Made by a program: the position numbers and the translations under genes. Shown piece by piece: positions 1 through 7,972 of a stretch of 42,562 nt of DNA. Under the pieces are notes generated by a model that was not told the DNA's origin, made no database searches, and saw nothing but the letters and a program-made list of their open reading frames with translations. Each line of letters begins with the position of its first letter. The stretch's first letter is position 1. Source of the DNA: JAPLDA01 sp043787975 (GTDB lineage Bacteria; Bacteroidota; Bacteroidia; AKYH767-A; 2013-40CM-41-45); contig JAYVUK010000050.1 in NCBI GenBank assembly GCA_043787975.1, positions 1-42,562 on the forward strand. The letters run 5' to 3'.

Positions 1-2185
1 AATAATACCATGGATAAGAAACCACTGCCTGAAACTGAGCACCAGGGCAACTGATAAAGTTCTGACTATTATCGTTTGTTGTTAGGTCCCATGGCAAGGT
101 TGAGGGAATAACTGAAGTTGGATGGTAAGTAAAATCTATTGCGGCGGTTGTTAAACCTAAACCAGGTTCTATATCATTGTCATCAGACCATGCATGCGAA
201 GTGCCCTGAAATCGATTTCTTATACTCCAATTAATATCTGAAGTTAAAGCATTATTAATTGAATGCGGTAAGTTCATTTCACACATTCTGTTATACGATA
301 TGTGTAAAAAATTATCTCCAGTCAAAACTAATGGATCATGATTGCATGAGCTTAAAGCATTGCAGCCGACAAAGTGGAATCCTACTAAGGTAATGGTGAA
401 TGAATGGTTGTCCGCTAAAAAAACATACGGCCCACCAGGTGTATTATAAGCATTAAATAGAATACCAGGATCGGGTTGCAAAAGATCACTAAGTCCGAGG
501 GGCGTAACAACTAAAGGGTCAGCAAAAGCTGCTTGTGAAATTATCACATGTCCTCCTGTATTAGTAAATCCAGAAGTTAAAGTACTATTTCCGATTTTAA
601 TATTACTAAATGTAAACAATGGACTAATGGTGAAATCAATTCCTGTGATTTCAATAGTCCCTGATCCCGCATGAGCTACTGGTCCGTTCGTAATAACTAT
701 AGGAAAAGTAGTTGTTGCTCCACAAACAGAAATATTTTGAGTTGGGGTGCTGCTTACGGTAAAATTAGGACCTTCATTTTCACAGGTAACATTTAAATGA
801 CCGGTTACGCTTGTACAGGGTGCGTTTCCTTGAATATGGTCACAATGAACCGACAATTTGTAAGTTGAACTTGTATTGTCCATTACAATGTTACAATTCT
901 GTACACCAACCATTCGGATTTTCTCCCTAATGATGATACAATCGTTCGAGCCTGAAACAAGAAAATTATTACCACCTGTTGGATTGCATGTTTGAATGTT
1001 ATAAGAATTTACTCCACTGCCTCCTGTGGTTCCAGAATAAAATAAAAATTGCGGAATTGCTCCTACCGAATACAATGACTGAACTACTAAGGTGCCGGAA
1101 GCATTCACCACATCTATATTTAAGACCTGAATATCATTCTCTGGGATGACATCTAATGTAAAGTAATCAGCTATCCCTAAGGTTGGTTTTATTTTGTAGT
1201 ATCTGTAAAATTCATCATGCCGCAAGAAGTATTCATCATTGTGTGATGATAGGCCGGCAATATTGAAATCAAATCCCAAATGAGGTGATTGAACTGGCAC
1301 AATTAAATAATTGTATGGAAGAGCATTTCCATAATCAGGAGAGGTACTTGTAAATGTTGGATTAGGTGGTGATGTCGCTCCGGTAAAGTATGCATGAAAA
1401 GAACGAAAAGGAGAATCATAATTGTCGCATCCGGAGATTCTTATGTACAGATAAATATCATTTATTACACCGGGATTGCTACTTTGAATAGTTATTGACG
1501 AGTTAGGCAAGGTTTGCGGTATGTTAATATTTGCCGGACAGGTTTTATAAACTATTTGTGAACCAGGAGGACAGTCAAAATGCAATGTATTACCACTGCC
1601 ATTGTTCATTGATGGAATATTGATATGAACAATTAAATTATATGCTTGGGTTTCATCACCTGAATAATCATCATGAAAACATGTTGAGTAAATGGGATAG
1701 TTTTGGGTTGGATAGTTGCCTAAACTATAACTGAGATTAACTACAATTGGAGCAAAAATTGCCATTTCCATTTCCGCATCTCCTCCCGTGGTTGATCTAT
1801 TGAGTACAATATAATAGTTTCGATTATTTACTGTCTGCCCAATGTTTAAGGATAATGAATCAACAGCTCCGCAACTCCATGTACTGTCATATACAAGAGA
1901 ATCGCAATAGTTGCCAGATACTAATTGTACTCCCGAAATTGCAGCATGTCCTGTGCCTGAAGGATTAAGATTTATGTGACAAAATTTTCCATTACCGGTG
2001 AACTTAAACCAGATAACAGATCCATGCAAAGTCACAGGATGAAAATTTTCGACCGAATCAATTGTTCCCACAAAAGCAGAATCACATGACGAGCCATCTG
2101 CATAAGAATTATTATTTAGCAGGATAAAGATTGCGCTGAATAAAAAGGAAAGTGTAAGCGATAAACAATTGATTTTTGTTTTCAT
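1..2185 (-). CDS. Large secreted protein, C-terminus beyond the window
   Basis: Reading the minus strand from ATG at 2185, the frame stays open to base 1, about 728 codons with no stop. The protein starts MKTKINCLSLTLSFLFSAIF and continues through NNNSYADGSS, a typical Sec signal peptide with cleavage likely after SYA. The mature part is rich in Asn, Thr, Ser, Gly and aromatic residues with scattered cysteines, as in Bacteroidota surface proteins built from beta-sandwich repeats. No catalytic motif was recognised. The C-terminus is off the window, so a T9SS sorting domain cannot be checked, but the style fits a T9SS cargo or adhesin. It is transcribed leftwards, away from the non-coding region at 2186-3443. 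Function unknown; coding status is firm because of the very long uninterrupted frame. Confidence 0.85.
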   Translation of the reverse strand, partial: MKTKINCLSLTLSFLFSAIFILLNNNSYADGSSCDSAFVGTIDSVENFHPVTLHGSVIWFKFTGNGKFCHINLNPSGTGHAAISGVQLVSGNYCDSLVYDSTWSCGAVDSLSLNIGQTVNNRNYYIVLNRSTTGGDAEMEMAIFAPIVVNLSYSLGNYPTQNYPIYSTCFHDDYSGDETQAYNLIVHINIPSMNNGSGNTLHFDCPPGSQIVYKTCPANINIPQTLPNSSITIQSSNPGVINDIYLYIRISGCDNYDSPFRSFHAYFTGATSPPNPTFTSTSPDYGNALPYNYLIVPVQSPHLGFDFNIAGLSSHNDEYFLRHDEFYRYYKIKPTLGIADYFTLDVIPENDIQVLNIDVVNASGTLVVQSLYSVGAIPQFLFYSGTTGGSGVNSYNIQTCNPTGGNNFLVSGSNDCIIIREKIRMVGVQNCNIVMDNTSSTYKLSVHCDHIQGNAPCTSVTGHLNVTCENEGPNFTVSSTPTQNISVCGATTTFPIVITNGPVAHAGSGTIEITGIDFTISPLFTFSNIKIGNSTLTSGFTNTGGHVIISQAAFADPLVVTPLGLSDLLQPDPGILFNAYNTPGGPYVFLADNHSFTITLVGFHFVGCNALSSCNHDPLVLTGDNFLHISYNRMCEMNLPHSINNALTSDINWSIRNRFQGTSHAWSDDNDIEPGLGLTTAAIDFTYHPTSVIPSTLPWDLTTNDNSQNFISCPGAQFQAVVSYPWYY

Positions 2186-2658
2186 TTTGTTTGGTTTTAA
2201 TGTTCTGTGTATTTGTTTAAATTATTTTTTCTGTGTGTTGATATAATTGAATATTCAATGTTAAGGTATCCGGATTGATTCTGAATAACTGGAATATTAA
2301 ATTTTAGTTTTACTATGTTAATGTGCGTAAAAAAATCAAGTGCTCGGATTTTATCTAGCAATTATCAGAATACTTAATCTTTCTCTTCATTGGTCACACA
2401 AGTGAAGTACGAATTATTGATAATATACTATCTCCAACAATCAAATCTGCATTAGAAAAAACTAAAACCGCATCTCTATGGGCGGGGAGTTTGACTGAAG
2501 TACGCAGTATCCCTGGAAGGTTGTTGGGGATGTAAGAACTGCCCTTAAAAAAATGTGTTCTTCTTATCAGTCGTAGAGACTATTTAGTAGAACAATGCTA
2601 AATATAAATTCAACTCAATACAAGTTAAATTATAATTATTTTTTTCAACAGGTGGCTA

Positions 2659-2678
2659 AATAGTACAATTGTACTATT
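2659..2678. promoter_or_regulatory. Perfect 20-bp palindrome, operator-like
   Basis: The sequence AATAGTACAATTGTACTATT is its own reverse complement over all 20 bases. Such dyads commonly bind dimeric regulators, but no regulator gene lies next to it and the nearest coding start (2185, minus) is about 470 bp away. It could equally be a cruciform or part of a mobile-element end. Confidence 0.4.
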
Positions 2679-2757
2679 GTGTAATTATTCTTCTGTAATT
2701 TTCAACAGGGTTTATATAATTGCTATGACTGGCATTTTTAAAAATTGTAATAAACAT

Positions 2758-2815
2758 CTCCGCCGCAGAGCAGCGGAGTATTTGACGGGCATTCTTTCAA
2801 TCGCCGCAAGCGGCG
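2758..2815. repeat. Pair of GC-rich hairpins
   Basis: Two inverted repeats lie close together: CTCCGC (2758-2763) with GCGGAG (2773-2778), and CGCCGC (2802-2807) with GCGGCG (2810-2815) separated by two bases. Both are far richer in GC than the flanks. They could be the edge of a decayed insertion element or stems of an RNA. Confidence 0.45.
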
Positions 2816-3102
2816 GGGAACTAACCCCGAAGTGATTAGAGCGATTTATTTCTGACGCGCTCGCACTGTTTTTATTTGTCCGCTTACGTCAATATCACTC
2901 CGCTAAATTCTTAGAAATAGTTTCTAACGATCAGCAATCTTCTACCTGAAACAAACGTCGCCTGCGTTTATAAAAAAGGGTGATAAGAAAGTGACCTGAA
3001 AAAAACTAGCAGCTATCGTTGCTGAGCAGACCTGTTTTAATCAGCTACATCAAAAAACTAGAAAAGAAAATAGATCTTTTAACGGATCATCTAAAGTATG
3101 GA

Positions 3103-3222
3103 AGAAGGATCAACATTCGGCGAATGAATTAATGAACGTGAGGTGATCCTTCTGACAGGATTGTCTTGGAACATACAATTCTAACATTAGATCCCTCCTA
3201 ACTCACGGTAGCAAAGTGGGTT
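3103..3222 (+). other. Cluster of stem-loops, possible structured RNA
   Basis: An outer perfect 10-bp stem, AGAAGGATCA (3103-3112) with TGATCCTTCT (3144-3153), encloses a smaller hairpin, CATTCG/CGAATG (3114-3126). A third stem, AACTCAC (3200-3206) with GTGGGTT (3216-3222), follows with one G-U pair. A rho-independent terminator lies about 110 bp downstream on the plus strand. Together this looks like the 3' half of a structured transcript. It does not match tmRNA, RNase P, SRP or 6S RNA as far as I can tell. A decayed mobile element remains possible. Confidence 0.3.
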
Positions 3223-3335
3223 CGGTAATAAATTTAAAAATATTTGCGCCCTATGCCTAAAAATTTACGCCTGATATTTATTTAAATAATTGATTATCAT
3301 TATATATTTACCGTTCAGGAGGGGGAGCAAAAGAG

Positions 3336-3361
3336 GCTGTCTACCAAGACAGCTTTTTTTA
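3336..3361 (+). terminator. Rho-independent terminator
   Basis: The 7-bp stem GCTGTCT (3336-3342) and AGACAGC (3347-3353) closes a four-base loop and is followed directly by eight T residues. No coding gene ends upstream on this strand, so the terminated transcript is either non-coding or degraded. Confidence 0.75.
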
Positions 3362-3443
3362 TTTTTATTATTTACCACTACGCTATTTGTTGGATGACGC
3401 ACAAACCGTCGAATCAAATATCTTTGTTAAAACAAATCACTTC

Positions 3444-3845
3444 ATGAAAATGCGCCCCGTTTCACTTCTGCTTCTTTTGATCTTTTTCGGTTGCGGAAAA
3501 GTCGACAAACAAAGAGGCCAAACGCTTGTTGAAAATTTGCTAGCTGATCGTAAAGCTGAAAATTATTCTTCGCTTGACAAATATTACACATCATCATTTA
3601 ACGATAGCGAACCGACCGAAAAAAAGATGAAGAAGCTTAAACAACTGAAAGAAACGGTGGGCGCAATAAAATCTTTTGAGCTGGTCTCGTCAAAAGAAAA
3701 TTTTAATCAAGACAAGAACATCCACGAGCTGGAATTGAAATACCGAGTAATTTGTGAGCGCACTACCGTTTTGGAAACATACCTCATCATTAATGACGAA
3801 GGGGATTTAAAAATAATTTTTCAAAATATCGAAAATCTTAAATAG
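3444..3845 (+). CDS. Small lipoprotein of unknown function
   Basis: This encodes 133 residues starting MKMRPVSLLLLLIFFGCGKV. The basic N-terminus, hydrophobic core and a Cys after FFG form a lipobox, so the mature protein should be lipid-anchored at that Cys. An open frame extends upstream to a TTG at 3387, but that would bury the signal peptide behind 19 residues, so ATG 3444 is preferred. The mature part is Lys/Glu-rich and short, with alternating charged helices and a C-terminal strand pattern (roughly ELELKYRVICERTTVLETYL) that resembles small NTF2-like or DUF4019-type lipoproteins. No active site is recognised. The next gene follows after about 20 bp, so the two probably share a transcript. 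Confidence 0.75.
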   Translation: MKMRPVSLLLLLIFFGCGKVDKQRGQTLVENLLADRKAENYSSLDKYYTSSFNDSEPTEKKMKKLKQLKETVGAIKSFELVSSKENFNQDKNIHELELKYRVICERTTVLETYLIINDEGDLKIIFQNIENLK

Positions 3846-3866
3846 CTTTCCGAAAAAATAAATAGT

Positions 3867-4328
3867 ATGGCCACAGTAGATACACTACAATCGGGAGCCG
3901 AAACACCCGTACTAAAACTTAATGATCAATCACTTATTTATCTCTATGAAACAAGCAAGTGGGGGCAGTTTTTGTCGATCATGGGATTTATCGGTGTCGG
4001 ACTGGTTGTTCTTATTGCCTTGTGTATCGGCTCTGTAATGAATCTCGTTTCCTCTCTTTCCCCAACACCATTTCCGCTTCCAACCTTCACGATAACACTT
4101 ATTTATTTGTTCGTGGCTCTGCTTTATTTTTTTCCCGTGTTTTATTTGTATCGCTTTTCGACAAAAATGAAGTTGGCTTTAGAAGAACGTAATGAAATTG
4201 AATTGGCAAGCTCGTTCTCCAATTTAAAATCCCTCTTTAAGTTCATGGGGGCGATGACGATCGTGGTGATGTCTATCTATTTGCTCATTTTTATTGTTGC
4301 TATTCTTGCTGTCATTGCCCGCCGATGA
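3867..4328 (+). CDS. DUF5362 family membrane protein
   Basis: This encodes 153 residues. The pattern is that of the Bacteroidota DUF5362 family: a polar start, the conserved-looking run LNDQSLIYLYETSKWGQFLS, then membrane segments near residues 35-57, 72-95 and 130-150. A cytoplasmic stretch, LALEERNEIELASSFSNLKS, lies between the second and third. The family has no known function. It follows the lipoprotein gene after 21 bp in the same direction and ends just before tRNA-Lys on the other strand. Start ATG 3867 fits the family. Coding status is firm; the family name is recognised by eye. Confidence 0.8.
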   Translation: MATVDTLQSGAETPVLKLNDQSLIYLYETSKWGQFLSIMGFIGVGLVVLIALCIGSVMNLVSSLSPTPFPLPTFTITLIYLFVALLYFFPVFYLYRFSTKMKLALEERNEIELASSFSNLKSLFKFMGAMTIVVMSIYLLIFIVAILAVIARR

Positions 4329-4349
4329 TGGGCATCCGAAAAGTTTTAA

Positions 4350-4425
<76 letters not shown>

Positions 4426-4472
4426 ATTAAATAAATTATCTGAAATAAAAAGCGGCTGCGAAGTAAAGAAAA

Positions 4473-6023
4473 TTAGTTGGGAGATTCAGGCGTTTTCTCG
4501 CCGTTTGTTTTAACCTCCACTCCATTCTGGTATTGTGATTCCAAAATGATTGCTCCGCCCTGGTCGTATTTTTTCCACACGCCATCGGGCAGGCCTAGCC
4601 GATAATTTTTTTCTTCACTTAATTTTCCATCGGAATAATAATATTTGTGTGTGCCGCTTTCCTGTCCTTCTATAAAATCTCCTTCGAAAGCGAGTTTACC
4701 ATTGTCATAATATTCTTTCCAGATACCGTCTTCTTTTCCTTCAATAAATTTTCCATCTGCAATGTATTCTCCGATACGGTATTTCCAGTCGCCATCCTGT
4801 TTTCCATCAACATAGTTTCCTTCGGCCATAACGGCGCCCGCATCATCATACTCCTTCATGTACCCGTTTTCCTTTCCGTTCGCGTAAGTTTCTTCGCGTC
4901 TCGTCTGGCCATTCGGATAAAACCATTTCCACGGACCATTCGGTTTTCCATTGGTGTAGTTTCCGATTTGTTCGATGGAGTCATTTTCAAACGAAAATTT
5001 CCAAACACCTTCACGTTTTCCATTCACATAGTTTCCAATGGATCGAAGATGCCCCGTTTCATAAAACTCTTTCCACTCACCCTGTTCTCTTCCCTGGTCA
5101 TCGAGTTTTCCTTCGCGCACAACTTGTCCGGCATGAAAAACTTTTGTGCCTGATAAATTTCCCTTTTCATCATACTCTCTAAACACACCTTCGGGAACAC
5201 CCTTCTTATATGTCCCGACAATTTTTATTTCTCCGGTTGGATAATAATTGCGCTTCACCTCGAACTTATCCTTTTCGGTTGCCTCTGTTTTTAAAAGTAC
5301 GCCTTTGCGATACTCCTCTCTTTTAATTACCCTTCCGTCTTCTGAATATTCTTTGAATGTTCCGTCCTTTTTATCGTCCTTATATGTTCCTTCAGATTTT
5401 GCCTGGTCGTTATCGTAAAACTCTTTGTACAAACCCTGCTTCAATCCAAGTTTGTCCGTGCGATTAATTTTTTCTTCTTTCTGAAAATATCCATTTTTAT
5501 AAACGGTAACCAGGATCAACACCCCGCCATCATTGTATTCGCGAGCCATTCCGTTTTCAACACCACCAATGTATTTTATCGTCTTCGCAAGTGTTCCTTT
5601 TTCATTGTAGAATTTTGCCGTGCCGTTTCGCAAACCCATCGAATCGGTTTCTTCCGATTGAATGTTTCCTTTTTGATAATATGTTTTTTGCAAACCGTGT
5701 CTTATTCCTTCGCTGTAATTGTATTCCGCGGTTACAAATCCCGAGTCATCATAAAATCTCCACAAGCTGTCAAGCTTAAAGTTCACACGATTCCCTTCGG
5801 ATTTCAATTTTCCGTTTTCATAATAGCTTTTCCAGTAACCGTCAGGTTTTCCATTGCGCATTGTTCCTTCACTGGACATGTTTCCATTCGGATAATACAA
5901 TTTTTGGAAACCTTCTTCCGCAAAAATGAAAAACGAAAAATGAAAAAGTAAAATAAAAAGTAAAATAAATTTACTTCCTGATTCCCGTTTCTGATTCCTG
6001 ATTTTTGATTTCCTAAATTCCAT
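4473..6023 (-). CDS. Secreted YwqK-type MORN-variant repeat protein
   Basis: This encodes 516 residues with a signal peptide (basic start, hydrophobic KFILLFILLFHFSFFIFAEE). The rest is about twenty repeats of roughly 22 residues of the type G-x-W-K-x-Y-Y-x-N-G-K-L-x-x-E-G, the MORN-variant or YwqK family. In B. subtilis YwqK is an antitoxin to YwqJ, but Bacteroidota encode many stand-alone copies and no toxin is nearby, so an envelope scaffold is more likely. ATG 6023 is chosen over a TTG at 6041. It overlaps the nadA stop by 11 bp, so translation is probably coupled. The N-terminal coding part, including the signal peptide, consists of degenerate 7-bp repeats (5923-6012). Confidence 0.85.
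   Translation of the reverse strand: MEFRKSKIRNQKRESGSKFILLFILLFHFSFFIFAEEGFQKLYYPNGNMSSEGTMRNGKPDGYWKSYYENGKLKSEGNRVNFKLDSLWRFYDDSGFVTAEYNYSEGIRHGLQKTYYQKGNIQSEETDSMGLRNGTAKFYNEKGTLAKTIKYIGGVENGMAREYNDGGVLILVTVYKNGYFQKEEKINRTDKLGLKQGLYKEFYDNDQAKSEGTYKDDKKDGTFKEYSEDGRVIKREEYRKGVLLKTEATEKDKFEVKRNYYPTGEIKIVGTYKKGVPEGVFREYDEKGNLSGTKVFHAGQVVREGKLDDQGREQGEWKEFYETGHLRSIGNYVNGKREGVWKFSFENDSIEQIGNYTNGKPNGPWKWFYPNGQTRREETYANGKENGYMKEYDDAGAVMAEGNYVDGKQDGDWKYRIGEYIADGKFIEGKEDGIWKEYYDNGKLAFEGDFIEGQESGTHKYYYSDGKLSEEKNYRLGLPDGVWKKYDQGGAIILESQYQNGVEVKTNGEKTPESPN
5923..6012. repeat. Degenerate heptanucleotide repeat tract
   Basis: A period-7 pattern is visible on the plus strand: units such as aaaatga, aaaacga, aaaatga, aaaagta, then tgattcc, tgattcc, tgatttt, tgatttc. 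The tract covers the coding sequence for the signal peptide of the MORN-repeat protein, read on the minus strand. The same kind of tract recurs at 21436, 22351 and 34446. Confidence 0.65.
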
Positions 6024-7017
6024 ACTGTGCCGATATTTCAAGCATTCTTTTAATGGGTTTCAAAGCCCCAATGCGTACATCTTCCGGAATAGTAATTTCC
6101 GGAGATTCGTATTTCAAACAAAGGTAAAGTTTTTCAAGTGTGTTTAATTTCATGTGCGGACAATCGTTGCAGGCACAGGAATTATTTGGCGGCGCGGGAA
6201 TAAACGTTTTGCCCGGCGATGCTTTTGCCATTTGGTAAATAATCCCCGACTCTGTTGCAACAATAAATTCCTGGTCCGGATTATTGATGGTGTATTTTAA
6301 TAAACCAGTTGTTGATCCAATGTAATCAGCAAGTTCAAGTACGATCGGCTCACATTCCGGGTGTGCAATAAATTTCGCTTTCGGGTGGTTGTTTTTTAGC
6401 ATACTAATTTTTTCGAGTGAGAAAATTTCGTGCACCATGCAAACGCCATTCCACAAAACCATGTCTCGTTCTGTTTTTTTTATTATGTAACGACCGAGGT
6501 TTCGATCCGGTGCAAAAATTATTTTTTGATCTTTCGGAAGACTATTTACAATTGCAACAGCATTGGATGAAGTACAAATAATATCGCTTAGCGCTTTTGT
6601 TTCCGCACTGCAATTGATGTAAGAAATCACAACATGGTTTGGGTGTTCGTCAATAAACTTCTTGAATTTATCTGCTGGGCAAGCATCTGCAAGCGAACAC
6701 CCGGCACGTAAATCCGGCAACACAACTTTTTTATTCGGGTTAAGGATTTTAGCTGTCTCGCCCATAAAATGAACTCCGGCAAATGCAATGATATCGGCCT
6801 TTGTTTTTTCGGCTTCCTGTGAAAGCCCGAGACTGTCGCCAATAAAGTCAGCAACATCCTGTATGTCGGGTTCCTGGTAGTAGTGCGCAAGGATAATTGC
6901 ATTTTTTTCTTTTTTTAGTTTTTTAATTTCCGAAAACAAATCGAGAGCCGGATCAACTTCGATGTGCAAATATCCTTTTTTTAAAACTGACTTTTTTTCT
7001 TCAGTTATTACATCCAT
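6013..7017 (-). CDS. nadA: Quinolinate synthase NadA
   Basis: This encodes 334 residues. NadA condenses iminoaspartate with dihydroxyacetone phosphate to quinolinate in de novo NAD synthesis and carries an oxygen-sensitive [4Fe-4S] cluster. Visible signatures are LAHYYQEPDIQDVADFIGDS near residue 41, the DLRAGCSLADACPAD segment holding the first cluster Cys, NGVCMVHE with the second, and NNSCACNDCPHM near the C-terminus with the third. Length matches the family. nadB and nadC are not adjacent; instead the gene runs into a MORN-repeat protein gene that overlaps its stop. The ATG at 7017 gives a normal N-terminus. Confidence 0.95.
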   Translation of the reverse strand: MDVITEEKKSVLKKGYLHIEVDPALDLFSEIKKLKKEKNAIILAHYYQEPDIQDVADFIGDSLGLSQEAEKTKADIIAFAGVHFMGETAKILNPNKKVVLPDLRAGCSLADACPADKFKKFIDEHPNHVVISYINCSAETKALSDIICTSSNAVAIVNSLPKDQKIIFAPDRNLGRYIIKKTERDMVLWNGVCMVHEIFSLEKISMLKNNHPKAKFIAHPECEPIVLELADYIGSTTGLLKYTINNPDQEFIVATESGIIYQMAKASPGKTFIPAPPNNSCACNDCPHMKLNTLEKLYLCLKYESPEITIPEDVRIGALKPIKRMLEISAQYGI

Positions 7018-7476
7018 ACTAATAATATATTTTATTTAATAAGAAATATGTTATTACTACTAGGCTGTTCATGGAGTGTATAAATTTATCTCTGATCACT
7101 TGACTTTGGGGTTATACACAAAAGAAAAATCGTTATGAACAAGATGTTATTTTATAATTAGCTGAACAAGATACCATTCGAAGAGTAATAAACATCGGTT
7201 GAAAACGTGCACATTGAAAAACTATTTTAATTCATCGGTTCATTAAGTGACCGGATTTTGTGTGGAACTTTTTAAAACTAGTTATTTCTTTTTCTTGCAA
7301 TCACCGGTTTAATTCTTCATGGGATTAAGTAATGAACAAGACAAAGAATACTTACGCATTCTTAATAACCGATATTAATTTAGTACACAAAGTTAATGTT
7401 AATAAGATGGATTCAGACAAGACTATCAATCAGCTTGTTGTTTCATTGAAAATGATTCGTGTTGAAAACAATTAAG
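7018..7476. other. AT-rich divergent intergenic region
   Basis: About 460 bp lie between the divergent nadA and rpiB genes. It must hold the nadA promoter, though no TAnnTTTG element was found on that strand. No open frame, RNA or repeat was recognised. Confidence 0.5.
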
Positions 7477-7484
7477 TACCTTTG
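7477..7484 (+). promoter_or_regulatory. TAnnTTTG promoter element for rpiB
   Basis: TACCTTTG matches the Bacteroidota -7 element TAnnTTTG. Transcription would start near 7487, giving a leader of about 24 nt to ATG 7511. No -33 TTG lies at the usual spacing. The element supports ATG 7511 over a TTG at 7487, which would fall at the transcription start. Confidence 0.55.
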
Positions 7485-7510
7485 TTTTGCTGATAAAAAA
7501 TGTTGAAAAC

Positions 7511-7954
7511 ATGCTGAAACCCAGAATAGCAGTAGGCTGCGACCATGCAGGATTTGATTACAAAGAAGAAATTAAAAAAATGTTGAGTGAAGCAGGGTTT
7601 TCCGTAAAAGATTTCGGAACGTTTTCAAAGGATTCGGTTGACTATCCGGATTTTGTTCACCCGCTCGCTTATTCAATTGAAAATAATGAAAACGATTTGG
7701 GCGTGTTGGTTTGTGGCAGCGCAAACGGTGTTGCGATTACAGCCAACAAGCACCAGAAAATTCGTGCAGCCATTGCATGGGAAAACAACGTTGCCGCATT
7801 AGCCCGTCAACACAACGATGCAAATGTTATTTGTATTCCGGCGCGTTTCGTTTCTGTGGATGAGGCGAAGCTGTTTGTGGAAACATTTATTAATACATCT
7901 TTTGAGGCCGGACGACACGCAACACGCGTAAATAAAATTTCGCTCAGTTATTAG
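7511..7954 (+). CDS. rpiB: Ribose-5-phosphate isomerase B
   Basis: This encodes 147 residues. RpiB interconverts ribose 5-phosphate and ribulose 5-phosphate in the pentose phosphate pathway. Signatures are GCDHAGFDYKEEI near the start, DFGTFSKDSVDYPDF, VCGSANGVAITANK with the catalytic Cys, and ARQHNDANVICIPAR with the His. Length is typical. An in-frame TTG upstream at 7487 is rejected because ATG 7511 gives the usual N-terminus and lies well downstream of the promoter element. The M28 peptidase gene follows after 18 bp and is probably co-transcribed. Confidence 0.93.
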   Translation: MLKPRIAVGCDHAGFDYKEEIKKMLSEAGFSVKDFGTFSKDSVDYPDFVHPLAYSIENNENDLGVLVCGSANGVAITANKHQKIRAAIAWENNVAALARQHNDANVICIPARFVSVDEAKLFVETFINTSFEAGRHATRVNKISLSY

Positions 7955-7972
7955 GTAACAGAGGGCCATCGC

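Larger units (their letters stand above)
2186..3335. other. Long non-coding region with palindromes and hairpins
   Basis: No convincing gene is seen here. The part next to 2185 should hold the promoter of the leftward secreted-protein gene, but no TAnnTTTG element was found on that strand. Two short open plus-strand stretches (about 2359-2535 and 2995-3143) have no good start and match nothing I recognise; they may be decayed gene fragments. The region holds a perfect palindrome (2659-2678), GC-rich hairpins (2758-2815) and several stem-loops (3103-3222), listed separately. The local rise in GC at 2755-2830 stands out from the AT-rich surroundings and suggests a remnant of inserted DNA or a structured RNA. 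Confidence 0.5.
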
